This document shows, piece after piece, positions 25,142-33,225 of a DNA stretch of 46,976 nt (its first letter is position 1; each line of letters begins with the position of its first letter). A model generated the notes under the pieces. It did not search any database. It saw only the letters and a list, made by a program, of their open reading frames with translations, and was not told the origin of the DNA. The translations under genes and the position numbers were made by a program. The stretch is from Acidimicrobiales bacterium (GTDB lineage: Bacteria; Actinomycetota; Acidimicrobiia; Acidimicrobiales; RAAP-2), in NCBI GenBank assembly GCA_017883045.1, contig JADGOJ010000006.1, positions 1 to 46,976 on the forward strand, written 5' to 3'.

Positions 25142-27301
25142 GTGGTTGCACGACGCATGGCTGAGAACACTCTGAGGTCGCTCGACCTCGAGAGGTTCTT
25201 TGCGCCAACCAGCGTGGCTCTCATCGGGGCATCCGAGACCGAAGGAAGCCCTGCCGCGGGCATGACCAGGTTCATGCTGAAGTGGGCCTCCCAAGCGGCG
25301 AACCCGGCGATCTACCTGGTGAATCCCAATCGCGATTCGATCGCCGGACTTCCGTGCTACAAGACCATGGACGACGTCCCGATTGCCGTGGACGTGTGCG
25401 CCATCCTCGTGAACGACGTCCGTCCTGCGGTTGAGGCCGCCATACGCAATCGTGCTCGCTACGCCATCGTCTTCGGCAATGGATTCGCCGAGTCCGGCGA
25501 GCAGGGTCGTCAAAGCCAGGCCGCGCTCGAGCAACTCGTGCGCGCGAGCGAGACCCGGCTGTTCGGTCCGAACACCGTCCTCAACGCCTTTGACGTCAGA
25601 GACACTGGCCTGCTCGCCGACCAGAAAGGCATCGGACTCGTGACCCAGAGCGGACACCAGGGCCGCCCCGTCTTTCAGACCCAAGAGAATGGGACTGCCG
25701 TCGCCTTCTGGGCAACGACGGGAAATGAGGCTGACGTGGAGTTCGCCGACCTCGCTCGCTTCTACGCTGATCGCCCTGAGGTCGGCGTGATCAGCGCGTA
25801 CGTCGAGGGATTCCACGACGGGCGAACGATGCTCCAGGCTGCTGACCACGCGCTCGGCACCCATACACCAATCGTGCTGATCAAGGTGGGGAGAACCAGT
25901 GCCGGCTCCGCAATGGCCCTCTCCCACACCGGCAAGCTCACCGGTGCAGATGGCGTCGCGCAAGGCGCATTCCGCCAAACCGGAGTCATCCGGGTTGATG
26001 ACATCGACGAGTTGATCGAAGTGTCCCAGATGCTCGTCCGGGCCAAGCCCCCACAAGCTGACGGGGTGTGTCTCTACTCGATCTCGGGTGGCACCGGTGC
26101 GCACCTGGCCGACGTCTGCGCGTCGGCCGGGCTTCGACTGCCCAGACTGTCCGATGAGACCCAACGCCAACTGCACGAATGGATCCCCGAGACCCTCGAC
26201 GTCGCCAATCCCGTCGACAGCGGAGGGCATCCAACCGGTGACGCGCGCGGGATCAAGATCCTCGAGACGCTCGTCCAGGATCCCGATGTCGCCGTGCTCA
26301 TTTGCGCCATCACCGGTGCCACACCGCCGATGAGCGACCGATTCGCCGAGGATCTGGTTCGCGTGGCCGAGACCACCGACAAGCCCGTCTGCGTGATCTG
26401 GAGTTCTCCCTCGGGCACGGAGTCCGCGTACCGAGACGTGCTGCTCGGCTCGCACCGGCTGATCACCTTTCGTAATTTTCGCAACTGCGCGCGCGCCGTG
26501 GCCGAGTACCTCAACTACTACCAGTTCGCGTCGCAGTACGAATCCCCCTACGGGATGGAACTCGACGACCGCCACGGCGGCAGCCACCGGTCCGAGGCAA
26601 CGGAGATGTTGCGCGACAAGGGTTCCCTCACCGAACACGAAGCGAAGGGCCTCCTGTCCAACTACGGCATTCCCGTGACCCGCGAGTTCGTGGCCACCTC
26701 GGCCGACGATGCACTGCACGCCGCGGAGATGCTGGGTTTTCCGCTCGTTATGAAGGGTGTTCGTTCGGACATTCTGCACAAGTCCGAGCTCGGTCTCGTG
26801 CGCACCAACGTCCAGGATCTTGAGGCGGTGCGCCGAACCTTCGACGACCTCGTCTCCATCCTCGCGGGCATTCCCGGCGATGACTCGACGGCGGGCGTTC
26901 TGCTGAGCGAGCAGGTGCGCGGCGGGGTCGAGATGATCGTCGGCGTCGTCTCCGACCCGGTCTTCGGCCCGGCGGTCATGGTGGGCCTCGGTGGGGTGAC
27001 CGCGGAGTTGTTCAAGGACGTGCAGTTCCGGGTGCCTCCCTTCACGAGGCATGAGGCGCGGCGAATGGTCATGGACCTGCGATCGTCGCCCCTGTTGCTC
27101 GGCTACCGCGGGACGCCACCGGCGGACCTGGACGCCCTGCTCGACGTGATCATGGGCTTCCAGGACATGGCCGTCGACCTCGAAGGCGTCGTCGCCGAAG
27201 TCGAGGCGAATCCGGTCTTCGTCACCGAACACGGTGCGCTCGCCGCGGACGCTGTCGTCGTGCGCGCCGGGGGGTCGGCCACAACGACGGACGCCGCCTG
27301 A
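25142..27301 (+). CDS. ADP-forming (NDP-forming) acyl-CoA synthetase, fused alpha-beta
   Basis: The 719-residue protein has the order CoA-binding Rossmann domain (FFAPTSVALIGASETEG), succinyl-CoA ligase-like domain (LVTQSGHQG), the phospho-His loop ALSHTG (H262), and a C-terminal ATP-grasp domain (EAKGLLSNYGIPV, VMKGVRSDILHKSELGLV, MVGLGGVTAELFKDV). Such enzymes interconvert acyl-CoA, ADP and Pi with acid, CoA and ATP, so they can activate an acid or harvest ATP. The open frame reaches upstream over the operator. I chose GTG 25142 because GGGGGT lies 5-6 bases before it and the -10 TATCAT overlaps an earlier ATG. ATG 25157 is also possible. It leads the plus-strand unit under operator 5. Confidence 0.9.
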   Translation: MVARRMAENTLRSLDLERFFAPTSVALIGASETEGSPAAGMTRFMLKWASQAANPAIYLVNPNRDSIAGLPCYKTMDDVPIAVDVCAILVNDVRPAVEAAIRNRARYAIVFGNGFAESGEQGRQSQAALEQLVRASETRLFGPNTVLNAFDVRDTGLLADQKGIGLVTQSGHQGRPVFQTQENGTAVAFWATTGNEADVEFADLARFYADRPEVGVISAYVEGFHDGRTMLQAADHALGTHTPIVLIKVGRTSAGSAMALSHTGKLTGADGVAQGAFRQTGVIRVDDIDELIEVSQMLVRAKPPQADGVCLYSISGGTGAHLADVCASAGLRLPRLSDETQRQLHEWIPETLDVANPVDSGGHPTGDARGIKILETLVQDPDVAVLICAITGATPPMSDRFAEDLVRVAETTDKPVCVIWSSPSGTESAYRDVLLGSHRLITFRNFRNCARAVAEYLNYYQFASQYESPYGMELDDRHGGSHRSEATEMLRDKGSLTEHEAKGLLSNYGIPVTREFVATSADDALHAAEMLGFPLVMKGVRSDILHKSELGLVRTNVQDLEAVRRTFDDLVSILAGIPGDDSTAGVLLSEQVRGGVEMIVGVVSDPVFGPAVMVGLGGVTAELFKDVQFRVPPFTRHEARRMVMDLRSSPLLLGYRGTPPADLDALLDVIMGFQDMAVDLEGVVAEVEANPVFVTEHGALAADAVVVRAGGSATTTDAA

Positions 27302-27434
27302 CTGCGAACCCAGCGATCACACTGGGCGCCGTGCTCGGCACCCTTCGCCGCGTCGCGGAATCACTTCGTGCCTCGAGCCGTGCGTGGGGCAGCATGGAGA
27401 CACCAGACCAACTCTGACCCGAAGGAGGGTGGCA

Positions 27435-28373
27435 ATGGAAATACGTAACGTGGGACGTTCCGGTCTACTCACCTCGATCGTGGGACTGGGCTGCAACAAC
27501 TTCGGCATGCGACTCGACAAGGGCGCGTCGGCGGACGTGGTGCACGCCGCACTGGACAACGGGTACACGATGTTCGACACCTCGGACAGCTACGGGAACG
27601 GCGTCTCCGAGGAGTTCCTCGGCGCGGCCCTCGGCACCCGCCGGAGCAACGTCGTCATTGCGACGAAGTTTTGCTCGCCGATGGGTGAGGGCCCCTACAT
27701 GCGCGGCGCATCGAGGCGCTACCTGCTTCAAGCCTGCGAGGCGAGCCTGCGACGTCTCGGGACGGACTACCTCGATCTCTACTACCTCCACCGGCCCGAC
27801 CCGCGCACGCCGATCGCCGAGACGCTCGACGCCCTCGATGACCTGGTGCACCAGGGCAAGGTCCGCTACGCGGCGGCTTCGAACCTGACCGGCTGGCAGA
27901 TCGCCGACGCCATGCACGTGGCGAACGCGGCGAACGGCGCCGCGTTTGTGGCCAATCAGGTCGAATGGAGCCTTCTCGCCCGCGGTGTCGAGGCCGAGTG
28001 CGTGCCGGCGAGTCGCCACTTCGGGGTCGGCATCGTCCCGTATTTCCCGCTGGCGTCGGGGCTCTTGACGGGCAAGTACCACAAGGGCCAGGAGTTCCCG
28101 AAGGGCACCCGGCTGGCCGAAGTGCCGTACTTCGCAAGCATGGCGACCGAAGGGCGCTTCGACCAGATCGAGCGACTACGACGAGTGGCCGAAGACACTG
28201 GTCATACGCTCATCGAGTTGGCGATGTCGTGGCTGGCCGCTCATCAGGAGGTCTCTTCGATCCTCGTGGGCGCAACCACGGTGGAGCAGGTGAGCGCCAA
28301 CGCCCAGGCCGTCAACTGGCAGCTGAGCGCCGACGACCTCGCCGCCGTCGAGTCCGCGTTGACCGGGCCGTGA
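27435..28373 (+). CDS. Aldo/keto reductase
   Basis: The 312-residue protein is an AKR TIM barrel. The tetrad can be read as Asp in FDTSDSYG, Tyr in the same segment, Lys in IATKF and His in YYLHRPD. A later segment VEWSLLARGVEAE and the NADP-binding end VSSILVGATTVEQVSANAQA are typical of the AKR groups close to voltage-channel beta subunits and YhdN. AAGGAGGG lies 5 bases before the ATG. It follows the synthetase after 133 bases and precedes MaoC pair C, so it may share operator 5, though the gap could hold a separate promoter. A role in reducing a ring ketone or detoxifying an aldehyde is inferred. Confidence 0.88.
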   Translation: MEIRNVGRSGLLTSIVGLGCNNFGMRLDKGASADVVHAALDNGYTMFDTSDSYGNGVSEEFLGAALGTRRSNVVIATKFCSPMGEGPYMRGASRRYLLQACEASLRRLGTDYLDLYYLHRPDPRTPIAETLDALDDLVHQGKVRYAAASNLTGWQIADAMHVANAANGAAFVANQVEWSLLARGVEAECVPASRHFGVGIVPYFPLASGLLTGKYHKGQEFPKGTRLAEVPYFASMATEGRFDQIERLRRVAEDTGHTLIELAMSWLAAHQEVSSILVGATTVEQVSANAQAVNWQLSADDLAAVESALTGP

Positions 28374-28406
28374 CGACGTCGGTCTCGCGACAGGGCCAAG
28401 CGCCGA

Positions 28407-28886
28407 GTGGCGATGATTGAGTTCCCCATCGAGCGCGGCGCCATCATGATGTTCGCGCGCAGCATCAACGATCCGAATCCCATCTACTGGGACGCGGCGT
28501 ACGCCGAGTCGTCCGCGGTCGGCCACATCATCGCTCCGCCGACATTTGTCGTGTCGATCGCGAAGTTCGACCCCTCCTTCCCGCTCCGTCCGACGATCGG
28601 CGAACCATGGGTGGGTTCGGGCCGGGAGCCATCGGGCCGGCCACCCCAGGAGAGCGGGAGCGGTCTGGCGGCCGAACAGCACTTCGAGTACTTCCGCCAC
28701 TTCGAGCCCGGCGAGGTCTTGACCGCGACGTCGAGGACCGGCGAGACCTGGCAGCGCGAGGGTCGCCGAGGCGGCACGCTCACCTTCGTCGAGCGGATCA
28801 CCGACTTTCGCGACGCGCAAGGTGCCGTCGTGGTGACAGCACGGTCAGTGAGCGTGCGAACCTCGAAGAGGATCGAGATCGGCTGA
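28407..28886 (+). CDS. FAS1-like/MaoC hot-dog subunit without catalytic dyad (pair C)
   Basis: The 159-residue protein has a FAS1-type dehydratase fold: AIMMFARSINDPNPIYWD, VGHIIAPPTFVVSIAKF, AAEQHFEYFRHFEPGEVL and RRGGTLTFVERITDF. The position of the catalytic His is Tyr (DPNPIYWD). GTG 28407 and ATG 28413 are both possible starts. It ends one base before the catalytic partner, so the two are a tight operon. RRGGTLTFVxxITDF is shared with the pair A subunit, pointing to a common origin. Product is a heteromeric enoyl-CoA hydratase with 28888-29310. Confidence 0.84.
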   Translation: MAMIEFPIERGAIMMFARSINDPNPIYWDAAYAESSAVGHIIAPPTFVVSIAKFDPSFPLRPTIGEPWVGSGREPSGRPPQESGSGLAAEQHFEYFRHFEPGEVLTATSRTGETWQREGRRGGTLTFVERITDFRDAQGAVVVTARSVSVRTSKRIEIG

Positions 28887-28887
28887 G

Positions 28888-29310
28888 ATGGCACTGCGAC
28901 TCTCGACGCTCGCGCTGGGCCAGACCTTCGAAGAGGTCGTCGTCGAGAACCTCACCCGAACCCAGATGGTGCAGTACGCCGGCGCCTCGGGCGACTTCTT
29001 CCCCCTGCATTCCGACGAGGTCTACGCCACCCGGGCCGCGGGCTACCCGACGGTGTTCGCGCACGGGATGTTGATCATGGGACTCACCTCGCGGATGGTG
29101 ACCGACGTCGTTGGCGATGCTCGTCTCACGCGGTTCGGCGGACGGTTTCTCACCCAGGTCTGGCCCGGCGACACGCTCACTTCGCGCGCCGAAGTGGTGG
29201 AGATCGTGAACAGCCCGGACACACCGTGCGTTCGCCTGACGGTGACGACCGTCAATCAGGACGACGTCGCGGTCTTCGCCGGCGAGGCCACGGCCCTCAT
29301 CGACCGGTAG
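28888..29310 (+). CDS. MaoC-like hydratase, catalytic subunit (pair C)
   Basis: The 140-residue hot-dog protein carries D36-x4-H41 in GDFFPLHSDEVYA, followed by GYPTVFAHGMLIMGL and RFLTQVWPGDTL, the standard hydratase-2 pattern. WPGDxLTS is also found in the pair A catalytic subunit, so the pairs are paralogues. Its ATG follows the partner stop after one base. It is the third such pair in 13 kb, all near KstR2-type operators. Which enoyl-CoA each pair handles (side chain, opened ring, methyl-branched diacid) cannot be read from sequence. Confidence 0.86.
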   Translation: MALRLSTLALGQTFEEVVVENLTRTQMVQYAGASGDFFPLHSDEVYATRAAGYPTVFAHGMLIMGLTSRMVTDVVGDARLTRFGGRFLTQVWPGDTLTSRAEVVEIVNSPDTPCVRLTVTTVNQDDVAVFAGEATALIDR

Positions 29311-29423
29311 CCCCAGCATGGGGCGGACGGGCCGAGGATGCGCCGCCCGGTCGCGGTCATCCTTCCCCGAGGGGCGTTCACGCTGGCGTCATGCAGGCAG
29401 CCGGGCTCCACACCAGGGAGTTG

Positions 29424-29930
29424 TCAAGGGCGGGGCAGGAACGCCGCGGTCGAACCGTTGATGCCGATGTCTTGCAGGCCGAGTTTGCGGTGGTCCCAGG
29501 AACGTACTCGTTCCGTGACGAACCTGACCGCGACCCGCTTGTGGATGAGGGCCTCGATGGCCGGGTTCGTCGCTTCGCTGTGTGGCCCCATGTAGCGCTC
29601 GTACACGCTGACGCCGACCCGCCAAAGGACGTCCCGGTCGTCGTGGATCTCCGTCGTGCCCTCCAACGTCACGCCGCGAAGGGTGTTGTAGGTGAATCCG
29701 TCCTCCATCAAGAGCGAGGCTCGGGGGTCCCGCCTGAGATTGGTGACCTTCTGGGACTTGGCCTTCGTCTCCACCCAGACCTCCCCGTCGATGACCGCGT
29801 ACCACATCGCGACGAGGTGGGGTACTCCATTGGGACCGATCGTCGCGACGGTGGCGGTTCTGTTCTGGATCAGGAACCGCTGGATCTCATCGTCATCCAT
29901 CGCTACTTGACTGCGCTGCTTGGTCCCCAT
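29424..29930 (-). CDS. PPOX-class F420/flavin-binding oxidoreductase-like protein
   Basis: The 168-residue split-barrel protein has the pattern of F420-dependent FDOR proteins: DEIQRFLIQNRTATVATIGPNGVPHLVAMWYAV (strands 1-2 with ATIGPNG), KVTNLRRDPRASLLMEDG, LRGVTLEGTTEIHDD, and a C-terminal RVRSWDHRKL. Members reduce enones or bind F420, heme or flavin, and are abundant in actinobacteria. I chose ATG 29930, with GAGGTGG about 6 bases upstream; GTG 29939 and ATG 29900 are alternatives. It converges with MaoC pair C. It has no CAAGCGCTTG site directly upstream on its strand, but operator 6 is in the same intergenic region, about 330 bases away. Confidence 0.82.
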   Translation of the reverse strand: MGTKQRSQVAMDDDEIQRFLIQNRTATVATIGPNGVPHLVAMWYAVIDGEVWVETKAKSQKVTNLRRDPRASLLMEDGFTYNTLRGVTLEGTTEIHDDRDVLWRVGVSVYERYMGPHSEATNPAIEALIHKRVAVRFVTERVRSWDHRKLGLQDIGINGSTAAFLPRP

Positions 29931-30305
29931 CTGCGCCACCTCGTCTCGGTCACGTCGTCACGACTCATCGGAACTCTAGGCCGCGTCGCGTGGGCACCCA
30001 TCGAGACATCCACGCTCCGGATCAGACGTCGTGGTCTTCCACGCAGGCGGGTCGTCGCCGGCGTCGCCGCCACACCATCGCCCCACGTCGCGCCGTGCCC
30101 CCGGGGCCGACGTCGAATCGCCTGAGGCGAAGAGCGTGGCGACGTTCGCGACATCGTCGCCTGATGTCGTGAACGTGGGACGCCGGATGTTCAGGCTCCG
30201 ATCCGTCCGCCCGCGTGACAAGAGATCTCGACCTGTGGTAGAAAAGGCAGTGGACAGCGGTTGATTGAGCGCTTGCTCAAGTAGCAGATCGAAGGAGGAA
30301 GAGAA
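29931..30305. other. Intergenic region of the F420-type gene and the DegT-fold gene
   Basis: About 375 bases between divergent genes. It contains degenerate operator 6 (30264-30277) next to the DegT-fold gene and the site GGAGGAAG before its TTG. The rest shows no convincing gene, repeat or hairpin. Confidence 0.45.
30264..30277. promoter_or_regulatory. Degenerate KstR2-type operator 6
   Basis: ATTGAGCGCTTGCT keeps the right half GCGCTTG and the outer A and T, but the left half CAAG is TGAG. It is embedded in another palindrome, TTGAGC-GCTT-GCTCAA (30265-30280). It lies about 30 bases before the DegT-fold start, the same place as the perfect sites. Confidence 0.55.
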
Positions 30306-31514
30306 TTGGCTCGTCGAGTCCTGTATGCGCAGAGTGCGCACGACCAAGTCGAAATTGATGCCGTCATGGAGGTTCTCAACGGAGGACCACAGGCGTTGCG
30401 GATCGGGAAGAACGTCACCGAGATGGAGCATCGCGTGGCGGGCCTCTTCGGCAAGTCCCAGGGCCTGATGTGCAATTCAGGCTCATCGGCGATCTTCCTC
30501 GCCTTTGCGCTGCTTGACCTACCCACCGGTTCCGAGGTCATCACCAGCGCCCTCACCTTCTCGACCGACGTCTCCGCCATTGTGAAGGCGGGACTCATCC
30601 CGGTCTTCGTGGACGTGGAGCCGGACACGTTCAATGCCGACGTGTCCCGCATCGAGGAACTGATCACGCCGCTGACCAGGGCGATCTTCCTGCCAAACCT
30701 CATTGGCAACGCGCCCGACTGGGACGCGGTGCGCAAGATCGCCGACGAGAAGGGACTGGTCGTCATCGAGGACTCGTGCGACGCGCTCGGTGCCACGCTC
30801 CGCGGCACGCCGACGGGCCTTCGAGCGGACCTGAGCGTTACCAGTTTCGCAATGTCCCACGTGATCACCTGCGCCGGCAACGGCGGCATGGTGATCTTGG
30901 ATGACGAGAAGCTGCGCGACAAGGGACTCATGCTGCGCAGATGGGGCCGGCGTTCGGAGCCCCACCTGTTCGGGTCCGAGAAGACCGGCCGGGTCTTCCG
31001 TGAGGAACTCGACGGAATCCCCTATGACAATGACTTCATCTTCGACGTGCTGCCGTGGAACTTCGAACCGTCGGAGTTGGGTGCCGCCTTTGGCTTGCAG
31101 CAGCTCAACAAGTTGGCGAGTTTCTACGAGCGGCGTCAGGCGAACTTCGACGGCTACTCGGCGTTCCTGCGCAAGTACGAAGGCGTGTTCGTCCCGCCCC
31201 GCCAGCTCGAGGGGCTCGTGACCGCCTGGCTCTGCTATCCGTTCCTCGTCGGTGAGCAGGCCAACTTCACGAGGCCGGACCTCCAGGAGTACCTCGAAGG
31301 CAATGGCGTCGACACCCGAACTGTTTGGAGCGGCAACGTCACGCGCCAGCCGATGATGCGAGGGGTGACCTATCGGACGCCGGTCGACGGATTGCCGAAC
31401 GCCGACCGAGTGATGGAGCGGGGCCTCCTGCTTCCCTGCAGCCATGGTCTGACCTCCAGCGACATCGACTACGTGTGCGAGTTGCTCGCCCAGTTCGTCG
31501 CGTCGCACCAGTAG
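30306..31514 (+). CDS. DegT/DnrJ/EryC1-fold PLP/PMP enzyme with His replacing the catalytic Lys
   Basis: The 402-residue protein has the fold-type I sugar aminotransferase/dehydratase pattern: NSGSSAIFLAF, IPVFVDVEPDTFNADV, and IEDSCDALG with D156 for the pyridine nitrogen. At the Schiff-base Lys position the sequence is TSFAMSHVITCAGNGG, with H185. GDP-4-keto-6-deoxymannose 3-dehydrase (ColD) and CDP-sugar 3-dehydrase (E1/RfbH) are known to have His here and to act as PMP-dependent dehydratases. Further E1-like traits are DTRTVWSGNVTRQPMM and NADRVMERG. The Cys-rich iron-sulfur segment of E1 is absent. The TTG start has GGAGGAAG 5 bases upstream. No nucleotide-sugar gene lies nearby, so the substrate may be a ketone of the steroid pathway; that is inference. 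Confidence 0.9.
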   Translation: MARRVLYAQSAHDQVEIDAVMEVLNGGPQALRIGKNVTEMEHRVAGLFGKSQGLMCNSGSSAIFLAFALLDLPTGSEVITSALTFSTDVSAIVKAGLIPVFVDVEPDTFNADVSRIEELITPLTRAIFLPNLIGNAPDWDAVRKIADEKGLVVIEDSCDALGATLRGTPTGLRADLSVTSFAMSHVITCAGNGGMVILDDEKLRDKGLMLRRWGRRSEPHLFGSEKTGRVFREELDGIPYDNDFIFDVLPWNFEPSELGAAFGLQQLNKLASFYERRQANFDGYSAFLRKYEGVFVPPRQLEGLVTAWLCYPFLVGEQANFTRPDLQEYLEGNGVDTRTVWSGNVTRQPMMRGVTYRTPVDGLPNADRVMERGLLLPCSHGLTSSDIDYVCELLAQFVASHQ

Positions 31515-31771
31515 CGACACCAGAGCTATTGCATCCGTCACTCGTGGAAACGAGACGGTTCCACAGTCCGATGACCGTGGTTCAACACCGCTGGGAAGCG
31601 CTGAGGAGATGGTGACAGGGGTGATGAGAAGGTGAGCCACGGAGAGCCCAAGGACGACTGGGGACGACTGGGGACGTCAATCGGGTTCCCTCGAGTGCCC
31701 CGTGCCGCTGGCGCTGCAAATCAGCCATTCCTCCACCAAATGCCAGTCGTGATACGCTCTCTTGGTTATGG

Positions 31772-31785
31772 AGCAAGCGATTGAT
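31772..31785. promoter_or_regulatory. Degenerate KstR2-type operator 7
   Basis: AGCAAGCGATTGAT matches AnCAAGnnCTTGnT except for one base in the right half (ATTG instead of CTTG). It is 222 bases before the racemase start, farther than the other sites. It could act on a distant promoter whose leader includes the inverted repeat. Confidence 0.5.
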
Positions 31786-31832
31786 TGGTCGAGAGATTGG
31801 ACCAACCTTGACGCTGTTCGCCCGATCACCGA

Positions 31833-31876
31833 CCAGAGGCGTCCTCCTCTCCCCTCCCCGGGCAGGGCGCCTCTGG
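31833..31876. repeat. 9-bp inverted repeat, possible leader hairpin
   Basis: CCAGAGGCG (31833-31841) and CGCCTCTGG (31868-31876) pair perfectly around a 26-base C-rich loop. It lies between operator 7 and the racemase start. No U-run follows, so a classical terminator is unlikely. An attenuator, a protein-binding leader or a factor-dependent stop are options. Confidence 0.4.
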
Positions 31877-32006
31877 TTCGTGTGACGTTGACGTCCGCAC
31901 CGCGCCGGTGTCACCGCCAATGCCATCGAGAGCCGCGAGTGTGTTGCGATCGCGCCGCGCGCTCGGGTGAGACACTGGCAGTCATGGAACCCGTGAGGTC
32001 GTTATA

Positions 32007-33179
32007 GTGCAATCGCCGGTGGGCGCCGGCTCGCTCGGCGCCATCAAGGTCCTGGACCTCGGCACACTCGGGCCTGGGGCGCGCGCCTCTAGGATCCTGG
32101 CCGACTATGGAGCATCCGTACTGCGAATTGATCCCCCGCGGGACCACTCCGGTGTCGTGCTGCCGTACTACGCCTACGGGGCCATGCGCAACATCGATCG
32201 CTGTCGGGTCGACTTGAAGCACGACGAAGGACGGGTGGTGGTGCTCGACCTCGCCGCACGTGTCGACGTCATCGTCGAAGGGTTTCGTCCAGGCGTCGCC
32301 GATCGACTCGGCATCGGCTACGACGCCATCTCGGCGGTCAATCCGTCAATCGTCTACTGCGCCGCCACGGGCTACGGACAGACCGGCCCGTACGCGAACT
32401 GGGTGGGCCACGATCTCAACTACCTGGCGATCGCCGGCTTCCTGAGTTCGAGTGGACGCGACGCGCAGGGCGTGCCGGTCCTGCCAGGCGCGACGGTCGC
32501 CGACGCCGCCGGCGGCGGCCTCCACGCCGCGATGGCAGTCATGGCAGCACTCCTGGGCCGCGCGACGACGGGAGCCGGCGCGTACCTGGACGTGTCAGCG
32601 ACCGACGGCGTATTGGGTCTCATGGCCATGAACGTGGATGAGTACCTCGCCACGGGTGCGGTGCCCGGCCCCGGTCACGGCGTGCTGACCGGTCGCTACG
32701 CGTGCTACGGCGTCTACGAGTGCGCGGACGGCCGGTACCTGGCGCTGGGCGCCGTCGAGTCGAAGTTCTTCGCCAACGTCTGTCGCGAGTTGGGGATCTT
32801 CGAGTGGGCGGCCAAGCAGTACGACGACGACGCGCAACCCGAACTCGTCCGGGTCTTGCGAGCCACCTTCGCCCGGCGGACCCGCGACGAGTGGGTCTCG
32901 CTCCTCACGGCCTTCGACAGCTGCGTCGCGCCGGTGCTCTCGATCGACGAGGTGGTCACCAATCCCCAGATCGTCGCGCGCGGCGCGATCACCGAGGCCG
33001 TCGAGCCGAGCCGGGGTGCGTTCGGACAGCTGGGTCCGGTGTGGGCAGGCAGCCGGAGACCCGAGCAGCCAGTGGTCCTGGCCGACGAGGGCACGAGCGT
33101 CGCCAGACAGGTGCTGCGCGATCTCGGCTACGCCCAGGACCGCATCGACGATCTCGTGGCGCACAGAGTGGTCGAGTAG
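32007..33179 (+). CDS. Alpha-methylacyl-CoA racemase-like CaiB/BaiF protein
   Basis: The 390-residue protein has the CaiB fold with KVLDLGTLGPGARASRILADYGASVLRIDPP and GVADRLGIGYDAISAVNPSIVYC. It also carries both residues of the AMACR racemase site: H135 in WVGHDLNYLAIAG and D166 in GATVADAAGGGL, matching the known His126/Asp156 pair. Racemases of this type invert the methyl-bearing carbon next to the thioester, so that ACADs can act on it. HIP ring opening leaves a methyl-branched diacid, which would be a plausible substrate (inference). GTG 32007 overlaps a TATAGT box, so GTG 32019 is an alternative start. Operator 7 and a leader hairpin lie upstream. It converges with fadA6. Confidence 0.85.
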   Translation: MQSPVGAGSLGAIKVLDLGTLGPGARASRILADYGASVLRIDPPRDHSGVVLPYYAYGAMRNIDRCRVDLKHDEGRVVVLDLAARVDVIVEGFRPGVADRLGIGYDAISAVNPSIVYCAATGYGQTGPYANWVGHDLNYLAIAGFLSSSGRDAQGVPVLPGATVADAAGGGLHAAMAVMAALLGRATTGAGAYLDVSATDGVLGLMAMNVDEYLATGAVPGPGHGVLTGRYACYGVYECADGRYLALGAVESKFFANVCRELGIFEWAAKQYDDDAQPELVRVLRATFARRTRDEWVSLLTAFDSCVAPVLSIDEVVTNPQIVARGAITEAVEPSRGAFGQLGPVWAGSRRPEQPVVLADEGTSVARQVLRDLGYAQDRIDDLVAHRVVE

Positions 33180-33225
33180 CGACCCCGTTCGCCCAGTCGT
33201 CCAGGCGCCCCACTTCCCGAGTGAA

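Larger units (their letters stand above)
31515..32006. other. Intergenic region with operator-like site and inverted repeat
   Basis: About 490 bases with no supported gene. It holds a short tandem GGACGACTGG repeat (31652-31671), a degenerate operator (31772-31785) and a 9-bp inverted repeat (31833-31876), listed separately. A TATAGT at 32003-32008 next to the racemase start may be a -10 box. This looks like a long regulatory leader. Confidence 0.5.

Noticed and set aside
25001-27232. 743-codon minus-strand open frame opposite the ADP-forming synthetase
   Set aside because: Antisense frame in GC-rich codons; the product is His/Arg/Asp-rich with no fold, while the plus strand has a full family match.
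31544-31564. 6-bp inverted repeat GTGGAA/TTCCAC after the DegT-fold gene
   Set aside because: Short stem with a 9-base loop and no T-run; too weak to call a terminator.
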